A DNA stretch of 64,000 bases from Bugula neritina. Lineage: Eukaryota > Bryozoa > Gymnolaemata > Cheilostomatida > Bugulidae. Under the pieces are notes generated by a model. It worked only from the letters and a program-made list of their open reading frames with translations, did no database searches and had not been told where the DNA came from. Numbering within the stretch: position 1 is the first letter of the stretch; the number at the start of each line of letters is the position of its first letter. This document shows, piece by piece, positions 24,608 through 36,100 of this stretch. The position numbers were made by a program, and so were the translations under genes. The stretch spans positions 4,819,251-4,883,250 of the forward strand of contig OZ037773.1 of the NCBI GenBank assembly GCA_964035545.1. The letters run 5' to 3'.

Positions 24608-27600
24608 TTCTCCGTCACAATAAAAATTTACAGTTCCACCTGTAAATACTTGACTAGGGGCATTGCGATTTAAGGATAAATATTGCAGTAACAAGGTTAA
24701 ACTATTAAATATGTAATTACTTTAGGATTACTGGACATATTAGAACTTGCAATATATTAGACATTGGGTATAATTGATATTAATAGACGTATTGGAAATT
24801 ACTACATACATAGTAACCTTTATATAATAGCTGTGAGTGTCTACTAGCCTCACAACTGTTTAATAGGGCTGTGAGATTTACTACTACTATTGACCAAGTT
24901 ATAGAATAGGTAACATACGAGAAAACAGCACAGCAAGAATAAGTTCAACTTCTGTCTATTGAAAGTTGCAAATTTCCTTTTGTTACCTTTTATAAAATAG
25001 AGCCTATCAGATAAAATGCTATAGATGCATGTATGCTATATATGTATGTATATGTATATGTATATGTATATATATATATATTTTTTTTTTTTTTTAATCA
25101 CCTTGTGGATCACTTTATGTTCTATTGGAAGAAATTAGTATATTAAATATTAGTCTGTACTATACCTACACTGTTACTATACCTACACTGTTACTATACC
25201 TACACTTGAAAAAATTAAAAACGTTTATCCAGTAAATATAACCATAATATGTTAGTGCACGTAGCATGTAGCATGCAAGATCTGAACGATGAAACTTGAA
25301 CAAGCCAAGACCTAGGTAGAAAGTAGCTTCATCAGTCAGCGTTTATTTATTTTTTTGCAGTGATTGCATCAATTTCTATTTTTTTTTTAAACTAAATGAG
25401 TTAGCACGACTTAAATCTGAATTTTACAGTTAACTAAGCATTATAAATTAAATCTTAAAATTAAAAATTATGCAGGGTATTTGTAAATGAGTTGTGGCTG
25501 TGTAGCCCTATCTTCAAAGAAAGTATCAATTACTATTTTTCTAGATTATGAGATATTATGAGACATATGCAATTTAATTATAAGCTTACTTCCACATTAA
25601 ATATAATAACCTTTTAATCTGACAGATGTTGCCAGACCAATTATTTTGATTAATGACTTATCTAATTCTAAGTAGCCCCTCTTATTAGTATAAAATCGGC
25701 AAGGATTAGCATAATTAGTATAATTTATTCTATATACCATCTTTGTAACTATAGTGGAAAAACTGTAGTCTGCAATGTTATACACACAGTAATAGCAATG
25801 GCCTTGTATTATATTCTGTTTATGTAGCACTAAACTCATATCAGCGGTTACTCTAATCTGTGGGACTTGAACTAAGGAATTATAATTAATTACTCCTGAC
25901 TTTTGATATTAGCTGTGGTGACTTACATTTATAAGCTTGTATTCAATGGTAATTGCAACTATATACATATCAAGCACATTATATGACGTGGGAAAAGGCT
26001 ATAGCGGAGATTGGAGTATGGTGGTACCAGTCTATACCAATGTAATATGTGATTAAGGATTAGAGGTCTACGTAGATAAGTGTATTTACTGGGGCTAGTA
26101 TATTTCTTTATAAGGATAAGGCTAACATAATTAATATAATATGATGACTGCATGAGCCTGCTGCAAACTAAGATGTATATAAATATGAAGAGAATGGCGA
26201 TTGATCTAGGCAAGAGGCAGTTAGCCTGTGTATCTTTACCACAATAATATAAATGTCTACAAAGTAAAATCCAGGACCCAAAAGAGAATGGAAACACCTT
26301 CATCACACAGAGTTGTGTAATATAATATCTCAAGCAATAATTTCAAGCTGTCTTGCTGGGTAAGGCTTACAGCTCATTAAAGTTTATGTTTGGTCTACTA
26401 TTTCCTAAACTGTCTAGTTTGATTCACTTAGAGCCAGCTATCAGGTTAATTAACAAAACTACTTCCCCTTAGATTATCACCAATTGCTTCCAACCTTCAG
26501 AACTCAACTATGTCAACATTTTCCTAGAGAATAAAAATTAACCTCTGATTACTGCTCCAGCAGCAAGATGATATCAATTAATAAACACAATGAACCTGTA
26601 GATTCACAAGACTATGGTTGTCATACATATTGAACTTTTCCAGTTCATTGATAATACACATCAGTTAGAGAGTAATAGTGGTATGGTGCAGTAGTCACAG
26701 ACGATGACTGACTACCAGCTTGAGTTTGTCAAGGTATATAGGCCTGCGTGGTTGGTAATGAGCTTAATAGATGATTACTTCAAGAGAAAATCTTATAAGG
26801 CGATAAGACGTATTATATATTAATTCGATTAGTAGTTTGACTAAATAGTATTGCACTTAGGTATAAGAAGTTTTAATTAAAGTTAACTAGGGCCATAATC
26901 TGAACAATACATGGGAGTGAATGAGACTGCACGGGTGGCAGCTAACACGCCCCATGCGCTGCAGTAACATGTAGCAATGTCAGCCCCCACCGTGCTTGTC
27001 TCCACATGTATCCTACTAATAAAAGAGCTTATATTCTATTTTCCTTTTGAAGAAGTAATTGCAAACAACATTGATCCCTGGTAACTCTTATATGAGTTTG
27101 GTACACATAACTACAGTATAATATTTTATAGCTAGTTTTATTTATGTTTTCAAATAAGTGGATTACTGGATTACTGTCGCGTCATAGCCTACTAAATGAA
27201 GTCATATACTGTCGTACGTGAGGCGCCAGCACAAGTTGTGCTTAAATGTGCGTCGTGGCCAGGCAGCAGCAGCGCTTTATTAATAGAAAATTCACAACAT
27301 AAAATTATATACATATACCCATCACCAACATATAGAAAGTGGTTAGTATTAATTAGCTAGCATGCAGGATAGCAAAATGCATCAGAGTAATGTGCACTCA
27401 GTCTATTTCATACGTCTATGAAATTTAGTCTAGTCAATGTCAAAGTATAGAGCTCTATGGACGTCCAGTAGTAATTTTTGTTTTATGTAAGGCCTGTAAA
27501 TTTGTTGTATTTCCGTACGGATTTATGCATGCTGTCGGTATACCATTATGAAATTTTATATATTCGATCTGTGTCGGCGTCCCATTTTCTGTAGTGATTC

Positions 27601-27859
27601 TACGTACGTGTTGCCCTACTGACGTGTCGTCATGGCGATATAAATTATACAATTGTTTTTTGATTCGTTTGTTGTTCGGGACAGTTTGTGTTTGAAAGCG
27701 CTTTATATAAATATCGTATGTAGCCTATTTGTTGAAGTAGCCTATATATTATGACAGTATACTGTGTAGCCCTAATTTTTCGATTGAAGTTTAACGTCAT
27801 TCTGGACGAGCCCTGTAATTCCATAAAATTGTTAGTATATGTGCACATACATTGAATGA
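24608..27859. other. AT-rich interior of the gag-only LTR element
   Basis: No recognisable coding sequence. A 17-bp unit (tatacctacactgttac) is repeated about three times near 25159-25205. Minus-strand frames at 27455-27652 and 27645-27869 are short; the first has a fairly normal residue composition but no family I recognise. Confidence 0.5.
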
Positions 27860-28040
27860 TGGCCTGCAAGCGTCCAACAGCTCGATAGGCTGGGACTACG
27901 GAGTAAATAGTATATCGAGTTGGGCATTAGTGGCCTGCACATGTCCAACAGCCGGATGGGCTGGGACTACGGAGGAAATAGTATATCAAGTTGGGCATTA
28001 ATGGCCTGTACATGTCCAACAGCCGGATGGGCTGGGACTG
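27860..28040. repeat. 71-bp tandem repeat downstream of the gag-like ORF
   Basis: Units start at about 27860, 27931 and 28002, each opening with tggcctgcaagcgtcc or tggcctgcacatgtcc. The third unit is incomplete. On the element's own strand this lies just 3' of the gag-like stop codon. Confidence 0.9.
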
Positions 28041-28127
28041 TGAGAAACTAATATGGAGATTTATAGAAACTCTTAGGCTGGCTACATAATGGGCTAGTAA
28101 TTTAATTATATAAATACCTATCTAGAT

Positions 28128-29435
28128 CTAGGTACTGAGGGCTTGTATTTGGGCTAGGATATTGTTATTGTTCAGACTGCCAGGGGGGAGAGGGTCAAGT
28201 CTGACAATAGCTTTTGAGAAGTATCTCAAAAGCTTGTTGGCCAACCTATAAATGTATTTGGTGTGTGAGCCGAATTTTGGCTTACTCAACTTAGGAAAAA
28301 TTATTTTGTAATTTCCAAGTAATAGCACACCGTTATGCCCTTGGGTTTGACATTTAACCCTGCCACTTGAGTAGATGTCTTTACCCAGTTTAAAGATAAA
28401 AGTGACGCCAAAATAAATGCTTGTGATGGTGTACACCAGGTGTTGTAGAGTAGAGAAAAGCATGTATACAAGAAGATATATGGCTGCTGTCACAGGGTGA
28501 TTGCACACATTAAATACCTTATCAGAGGCTTTTGAGCTTGAGTGAAGGTTGGTTGTGGCAGTCATCACATCCTGATGAAAGCTTGCAGCTATCTTCTCTT
28601 CTGGTGAGACTTTGATAGTAGGTCGGACTTGCTCTCCAGTAGCTGAACATGGCGGTGCCGAGGAACAGCTGGGGTTCATACCTTCTGCCTCAGTGGTACC
28701 GTCTGAGGTTGCAGGTATCTCCGTTGCTGGGTTGCAGTGCTGGGTGCTTCCGGCAGGTTGTGAGGTGGAGAATCTGGACTCGGGGGTCCGGATGTTTGAT
28801 TCTTCATCTGCCGGTCTGCACTCTGGACCTACTTTAGTAATAATACTGGCGCAGATATGGCATTTGGTAGGTTTCCTACTCGGACTGTCCACACTGTGCT
28901 TGTAGCAGAGTGTGAACAACTCCTCTATGGTTGGTGGATTTTTAAACCTACCTGCCAGTTGTGGCAGCAAAATGTAACTTAGCTCACGGTTACCTACGCC
29001 AGTAGCAAAAGTCTCACCTATAATTGTAAGTTTTGAGCCACTATCTAGCATATATAGATTATTGCCCTCATTGATAACTCTACATAAAAAGTCTTCTGTA
29101 GACTCATGGGCCCTAATATGGAGGTCTAGGAACTTTTCCATCTTTGTAGAGTGGTTCTTATTAAACTTTTTGTCAAGAACATTAATCAGGGTGTCAAATG
29201 AGATTTGGAAATTTGTAGACCTTACAATGTTCTGATAACTTTGTTTTGCATTACCATAGAGACAAAGGCCTAGGAATTTAACACTTTGCTCATCTGTGAG
29301 GTTGAGAACTTTTGCTCGATAGCTAAAATCAGCTTTGGTTCGATACCAATTGTCAGAAATATCACCAAATTGATGAACAAAAGCCCAACTTTTGGGGCAT
29401 CTAAATAAGTGGCACCAGTCACTACATGTGGCCAT
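28128..29435 (-). CDS. Gag-like protein of a non-autonomous LTR element, with a C-terminal hydrophobic segment
   Basis: A 435-codon intact frame from ATG 29433-29435, placed just after the 5' LTR and leader on the minus strand. Residues about 30-180 look like a retroelement capsid: WYRTKADFSYRAKVLNL, FLGLCLYGNAKQSY, a helical LINVLDKKFNKNHSTKMEKF stretch, and a later HESTEDFLCRVINEGNNLY helix. Residues about 200-300 are Ser/Thr/Pro-rich and probably disordered. There is no CCHC zinc knuckle and no DTG/DSG protease site in a protease-like context. Residues about 316-350 form a strongly hydrophobic segment (AAIYLLVYMLF onward) long enough to cross a membrane once or twice, which is unusual for a gag. 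The final ~85 residues are basic. Assignment rests on position inside LTRs and on capsid-like pattern, so it is moderately sure. Confidence 0.65.
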   Translation of the reverse strand: MATCSDWCHLFRCPKSWAFVHQFGDISDNWYRTKADFSYRAKVLNLTDEQSVKFLGLCLYGNAKQSYQNIVRSTNFQISFDTLINVLDKKFNKNHSTKMEKFLDLHIRAHESTEDFLCRVINEGNNLYMLDSGSKLTIIGETFATGVGNRELSYILLPQLAGRFKNPPTIEELFTLCYKHSVDSPSRKPTKCHICASIITKVGPECRPADEESNIRTPESRFSTSQPAGSTQHCNPATEIPATSDGTTEAEGMNPSCSSAPPCSATGEQVRPTIKVSPEEKIAASFHQDVMTATTNLHSSSKASDKVFNVCNHPVTAAIYLLVYMLFSTLQHLVYTITSIYFGVTFIFKLGKDIYSSGRVKCQTQGHNGVLLLGNYKIIFPKLSKPKFGSHTKYIYRLANKLLRYFSKAIVRLDPLPPGSLNNNNILAQIQALST

Positions 29436-29731
29436 TGTGTGACAGAAAATGATATATAGGCTATTTATATATGAAATTTGTATGAAATTTGTTTATGTAA
29501 ACCTATGTATAGTTAATCATTTTTGCTTGCACAATAAATGATATAATATTTCCACCCCATATTTAAAACAGACACGTCCTCGTGTCAATTTGTGCACAAA
29601 TCAACAGTAAGATAAAAACAAGCCACATGAAAAAAAACAAATTGGAAAAAACTAACTGTACGGGACTTCTATGGCAGTCTCAACTAATAAAACACACAGA
29701 TAGACTGAGAAACTGGAGCGGTGCACGAGAT

Positions 29732-29749
29732 CGAATGGCACCTCCACCA
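29732..29749 (-). promoter_or_regulatory. Primer-binding-like site of the gag-only element
   Basis: On the minus strand, two bases after the 5' LTR, the sequence begins TGGTGGAGGTGCC. The leading TGG would pair with a tRNA CCA tail. I cannot name the tRNA. Confidence 0.55.
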
Positions 29750-29751
29750 AA

Positions 29752-30225
29752 TGTTATGGTGGGTTTTACTGATTTTGAGTATCGTAAACTCACCGAGTAA
29801 TATATATAATGTGGCCTTGGGGTGAGCTCGGGGTCGGTGTGCAGTTGCGGGTTAATAGCTTGGCTGCGAGGTAACTCCAGCTCCTGTCCGTCTGGTAGGG
29901 GTGAAGTTGAGACTCCGGGTTAGAGTAGTTGGCTGGTGGTGCTCCTCGGTCTATGGTCCTGAGCTAGCACTCACAAACGTACTCTAACACATTCTAATTA
30001 GGTAGCATACATTCTATATAACTATTCTCAATTATTCCTCAATCAGTCTCAAGTCTCCCCATTCTCCCATTTTCACTAGGTTATATAGCTATCACACTCA
30101 CACAAGCCACACCCACACTATAAGTAATATTAATGTCAAACTTAGAGTTGTGCACCCCACACACATGCAACAGCAAGAGATGACAACTACACATATTTAT
30201 GATACTTATAAATCCAGATATAACA
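29752..30225 (-). repeat. 5' LTR of the gag-only element
   Basis: Partner of 24134-24607. It is followed by gcgt at 30226-30229, the second half of the target duplication. Confidence 0.92.
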
Positions 30226-30298
30226 GCGTTGCCTGGTGTATCTAAAATATTAATATTCTTAGACCAAGACTGAAGACTAGTAAACATAGTGATAGTAG

Positions 30299-30337
30299 TT
30301 ACTAGTTACTAATACTATTAGTATTAGTAACTAGTAA
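30299..30337. repeat. 39-bp near-perfect palindrome
   Basis: A 19-bp arm reading ttactagttactaatacta is followed by one T and then its exact reverse complement. It belongs to the ATTAGT-type satellite also seen at 23745-23915 and could extrude as a cruciform. Confidence 0.9.
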
Positions 30338-31718
30338 TAGTAATACTAATACTACTAACTTTCTCTATCACTGTAACAATAAATTTAACTCTCAAGTCTT
30401 AAAGTCAAACTCAATATGACTATAACTATAAGTATAACTATTATATTTACTATAAGTAAGTATAGGTATAACTATAAATAGTGAACTGTAAGACTATGGC
30501 TATTAGTAGTCTATACTATCTGCTCTGGAATTTCAAAAATTAGGTTAATGATAATATTATTCATACTGATGTTTAAATTCATATTGATATCTAATGCTCT
30601 GATTAAAATTTACGTTTACTTTTATATTAATATTGATTTCGATTTACACTAAGTTCAACAATAACTCATAACTGCAAATGCTTAATATTATGTGTAACTA
30701 ATATAAATATAATATGATCGTTAATTATAAATATAACTATATGACTATGAGTAAGCTGTGCTTAAGTTTTAAGTTCGCGCTTTCAATTACTCATATTTAT
30801 TTGGCTAGTCAGTGTTAACATTTGATTTTTATTTTATACTTAGTATTACTCATAGGTTATTTACTCTTTGCTCAATGATCAGACATTAATCTTGGACATT
30901 TAGTGACTAGTGATTTTGACTCCTATTGACATTGGATTTTGTCTGGGCTAAATTTACAGATCAGCTATAAGCATAACAATGATTAAGGTAAAGTTTAGAT
31001 AGTAAATAAAGTTTAAGTATAAACTTTAGCATGGTCATAATGATAATAATAATATTTAGATTTATGTTATTGTGTTTATCACGAAATTAAATAGTGATAT
31101 TGATGATCAACTATTGAATATGAATGATAGTTAATTATTACAAAGTTTAATTACTACTGAAGTTGACACTAACTTAGTTTCTAACTGTTACTCTAAATGT
31201 TGCAAACACTCACCCTATCATTATTGCTGACTATTTCTGTTATTTACTTTATTATTTTGTGTTTCAAATATTTATCTTAATAATTATTGCTATGTTTGTT
31301 GAATTAGATCTTTATTTGCAACATTCACATTCATATTGGCAGCTTCAGAAAATACCCTAAGTTTACAGTTGACTATTTGAAGCTGTAATGTAAAAATGAG
31401 ATGTCCATGTCAAAAATATTATTATAAGATACAAAACATAACTTAAACTCTAATTTAATATTAGAACAGTAAAATTAGAATTATATTTATGATATTGTGT
31501 CCAATGGATATGGCTATGCAGATGCTATGTCGAGCTGTATGGGTGTACCAAGAGAGGCTGTCATCCATTGCAATAATTGGGTGAGGTTACAGAGGTCAAA
31601 AAGTAACATGATCATGGCATTGCCAGCAAACCGCAGAATTACTGAATAATGATAGCTTTAACATATATAAAGTGACAGCTAAAGTCATCAACTTATTTTG
31701 ATAGACTAGCATGCGACC

Positions 31719-31816
31719 CTGCTGCCAGTTACTGCTGCTGCCAGTTACTGCTGCTGCCAGTTACTGCTGCTGCCAGTTACTGCTGCTGCCAGTTACTGCT
31801 GCTGCCAGTTACTGCT
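31719..31816. repeat. 16-bp tandem repeat
   Basis: About six almost exact copies of ccagttactgctgctg. Confidence 0.95.
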
Positions 31817-32516
31817 GAGTGGTGATGATTACATTCTCACACCAGTGAAGGTCATACTAGCCATTGGTACTTGCTAGCTACTTTCTATAGCTGAGTTATA
31901 CTCACTGTCTTACTACAATACCTATTCACTGGCTGATAATACATTGTACATAGTTGTAGTGAGTAACAGAAGTGTAGAGTTTCACTTAGCTTAGGTTCAT
32001 AGTTTTTGGCTCGGAATTGGAGTTCGAAATATAACTTTATAGTCTTGTCACTCTGTTGTTATAAAAACTCGCTGGGATTTGGGCTATTCAAATAAATTTT
32101 AATTTTTTTACCAACCTGGTATTTTGACAGTGATACGGCTATGTGTTAGTAAACTAAGGATATTCAAAAAGGGGGTAGAAGAGCTGGGTTTTGGTAACAT
32201 TTGTCACCAGTTTCGCTGTTACCAAAAGCCCCTCTGAGCCATGCTCTAACTATTCCCACAAGTCTTCACTGCAGTGTTGATATGTATATTAAGTATTAGA
32301 ATTCAACAATCTATTTGAAGAGCTCTGGGCTAATAATCCAGCCCTTGTCTAACAGTTGTACACAAAATTATCATTTTTAGTTTTGGATTAAATTTGTGTA
32401 GCCTGTGTACCAAGTGTATAGCCTGTATACCAAGTGTTTAGCCTCGATTTGACGTTTAAAAATATTTCAAACTTAATCGTAAATAATTCTGATGTGGCAG
32501 CAGAAGGATAAAGGTT

Positions 32517-32781
<265 letters not shown>

Positions 32782-33109
32782 GTTCTAAATAGACTTGTAA
32801 CAAAATGCTACTCTATTATGTAATCACTAAGCATATAAATAAAATTTCAGGTAATTATTAAAGCCTTTTCAATACTGCAGGTAAATTATTTTCTTGGTAT
32901 TCTGCATTTTAGAGTCTTTTTAAATTGCAAGGTGAACCCATGTGTAGGATTAGATAGTATTTTTATGAGTGAAACTGAGCTGAATTTATGAGTGAAACTG
33001 AGCTTATAGTGTCCTGTGTGTCGGTTTCCATAGTAACAGCACAGTTTCTGAGAACATAAAGTTGCTGTGGTCAACTTTGCCATTTATTCTTTTTAGAGTT
33101 GTGTGCACG

Positions 33110-36100
33110 ATGTTGAAGATGTTATCAAAAGTCGGATGCATTAGAAATATGGCTGTAAGGAGTCAGTCAACTGCGTCCTTTATAGCCAATATGCCCCCCT
33201 GTGATTTTGTCCCTGAGAAGTATACTGGACCATCTCATGACGCAATGAAACAGTTGAGGCAAAACCATTTAAGTTCTGGTCAACTTACATACTATAAGAA
33301 TCCCATCTCCCTGTGTCAAGGTAGACCACCATGTTATATTACTTAGAGTTTGAGTAACGCTACACGTGATTGGCTGAAGTCGCGCTGCCATGTTTTTTAA
33401 AAGCTATTTAAAAAATATTGAAATTTTGTTGTCTTTTTTATTAAGCAAAATGGCTGGTAATAAATTTTGAGTAAATAAAAAGCAAAAGAATATAATAATT
33501 TTATTCATATGTGAATTTGGTACTAGATGTCTATGCAGTAAGTTGTGTTGTGAGTAATAATGTTCCCAATGATGTCTAATCTCTTTTGCTAGGTCACATG
33601 CAGTATTTGTATGACTTGGAAGGTAACCGGTATATAGACATGTTTGCTGGTATAGCCACCGTTATAGCTGGACACTGTCATCCTAAGATACAAGAGGTAT
33701 AATTCTTAGTAGAGTGTTTACAAATACATACCCATTAGATTAAGGGATCTCTTTACCCAGCCCATGCTAAAATGCTCATTAGATTTTATGTCAAAGGCTA
33801 AACTGAAGAGTTATCTCATCTTTACGCTGTGTTTCTAGAGTAATAATTGTCTCCTCTTTAACTTCACTAGTCACCATATCTGGCTAGTAAGTGAACCTTT
33901 ATTATAATATTAAAATTACAGGATTTCTATCCTAGGATTTTCATAGAATAATACTATCATAGAATACTGTTTATTTTGATAGCTTACTTTCTCATCTATT
34001 AATTCTTCAGTAAAGACACATTGCATTCCTACACAACCACACTGTGGTATTATAGGCTACACTGAGTCAGATGGGCAAGATGTGGCACTCAACTAACATA
34101 TACTACCACCCTTCTATTCACGAATATGCTGAGAAACTTACTAGCACTCTGCCTGACCCTCTCAAGGTCAGATTTACTGGTTGACTGTTCTGTGTATTTT
34201 GTACTTGCTGTTTCTATTCACTATCAACGGGTTTACATACCACCAATAAAATCATTGTTTAACCAGCTGTGGACCACCCATAGAAGTAGTTAGTAGTAAT
34301 TCTTATAACTAGAAGTGATATTTTCCCATAGCTTTTAACATTTTTGTGGTTGGTGCTCTCTGTATTCACAAATTACACTAAAATGTATAGTTTTGAAGGT
34401 GATCCACCAAATTGCAAAGTTAGCACAAAGCTGCACAGCTGCATAGACTGCAGTAACTGAAAATTATATATATAAAATATTGCTATTTTGGTGGTTCTCT
34501 AAATGCTCAACATTAGTTCACGGTGTGATGATCCTATGCTACTGTATGTGTAATGCAGGTGTGTTACTTCGTCAACTCTGGATCTGAGGCTAATGACTTG
34601 GCACTGCTGATGGCCAGACTCTACACAGGCTGTATGGACACATTTGTGATGAGAGGGGCGTACCACGGCGCCAGCCCTATCACTATGGGTCTCACTTCCC
34701 TCAGCACCTGGTTCTTCAACTATCCTTCTGCTTCTTCAATACACAAAGTGAGGGGACAATTCCAACCTCATACTGTAGTTCGAAATATTTTTTATAGCGA
34801 GTCAAATGCTATCTGTAACTGTAATGCCAGAAATCACCTTCATGGTGTGTGCTGAGAATGCAAGCTTTCTACTTACTAATTCTTCCTCACAGATAAGAAA
34901 TGCAGACCCATATAAAGGTCCATATGGTGGAAAGGCTTGCCGGGACTCCGTAGTTCAGGCAGACAGGTCATGTGACTGCCAGCCCGGCCAATGTATGGCC
35001 TCCGAGCAGTATCTGGAAGAGGTGAAGGACGCTCTGACGTACTGTGCTCCTAAAGACAAAATCGGTGCTTTCTTCGCTGAAAGCATTCAGGTGAGTACAT
35101 AACTGCTAAAGTAACTTAAAATTTTTCTTGACTTGTGGTGTTGTTTTTAGCATGTTGGTTAATCTTGTAATAATTTTTAAAAAAGATATGCATGGAAATT
35201 ATGATGTTTGGAAATAGTTGATCTTTTGACCTGCTCAATACCCGCTGTTTAGAATTTATCTTCTCAAAAATATCTGTTGAAGCATTTCTAAGGGCTGCTA
35301 TGTTAGTTTAAACATTTATGGCAAAGAGAATACAATTCAGGCAGAATACGCTGATAGCATTTCTCGGAGCACCTATGACTTTGTGTTGGCCTATTGATTT
35401 TCAAGCACTTTTTCTCCCAGTTTAATCAAAAAGATCTACAATTATGTGTATGTAGTATTTACAGGAGTGAACATAAAGTTCCAGTGATTACAGGGGTGGA
35501 TAGAAGGTTTCTGTGTTAACAGGGGTGGATTTAAAGCATGTGTCTTTACAGTGGTAAATATAGAGTATGTTATATTTACAGGGGGTGGGTACTAAGTAGG
35601 TAGTGTTTACAGGGGTGGATATAAAGTATAGGTGTTTACAGGGGTTAATATAAAGTATGTGGTGTTTACAGGGGGTAAATGGAACCATGCAGTTTCCTAA
35701 AGGGTTTATAAAGGGAGCTGTGGAACAAGTGAGAGCTCGTGGCGGAGTAGCCATTTTGGATGAAGTGCAGACAGGATTTGGCAGGACCGGAGAACATTTC
35801 TGGGGATTCCAGGGTCATGACGTCATTCCTGATATGGTGGTGATGGCTAAAGGTTGTGGAGATAATATGATTTATTGTTTATTGTCTAATTTTTAGGGAT
35901 GTATTCATGCTTAGTTAATCATTTAGTGATAAGCCATTGGCATATTTTACTTGTGTAAAAAATTATCAACTCTTTATACCGTTAGCCAATGATTGTAGGT
36001 ATTGCTAATGGCTATCCAATGGGTGCCGTTGTAACAACTAAAGAGATAGCCTCAGTTCTATCAAGAGCACTCCACTTCAACACATTTGGAGGAAACCCTG

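Larger units (their letters stand above)
24134..30225 (-). mobile_element. LTR retrotransposon with gag-like ORF and no recognisable pol
   Basis: Two 474-bp direct repeats (24134-24607 and 29752-30225) read as identical, begin TGTTAT and end ATAACA on the plus strand, and are flanked by GCGT on both outer sides, a 4-bp target duplication. On the minus strand the element runs 5' LTR (29752-30225), primer-binding-like TGG sequence, gag-like ORF (28128-29435), a 71-bp tandem repeat, about 3 kb of AT-rich DNA, a purine-rich tract before 24607, then the 3' LTR. I see no reverse transcriptase, RNase H, integrase or protease motif in any frame of the interior. This is the layout of non-autonomous TR-GAG-type elements. 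Identical LTRs imply a recent insertion, mobilised in trans. Confidence 0.85.

Noticed and set aside
25959-26333. A 124-codon minus-strand frame inside the gag-only LTR element, considered as a pol remnant
   Set aside because: Its residues are biased to Tyr, Ile, Leu and Cys, as expected of AT-rich random DNA, and it lacks any RT, integrase or protease motif.
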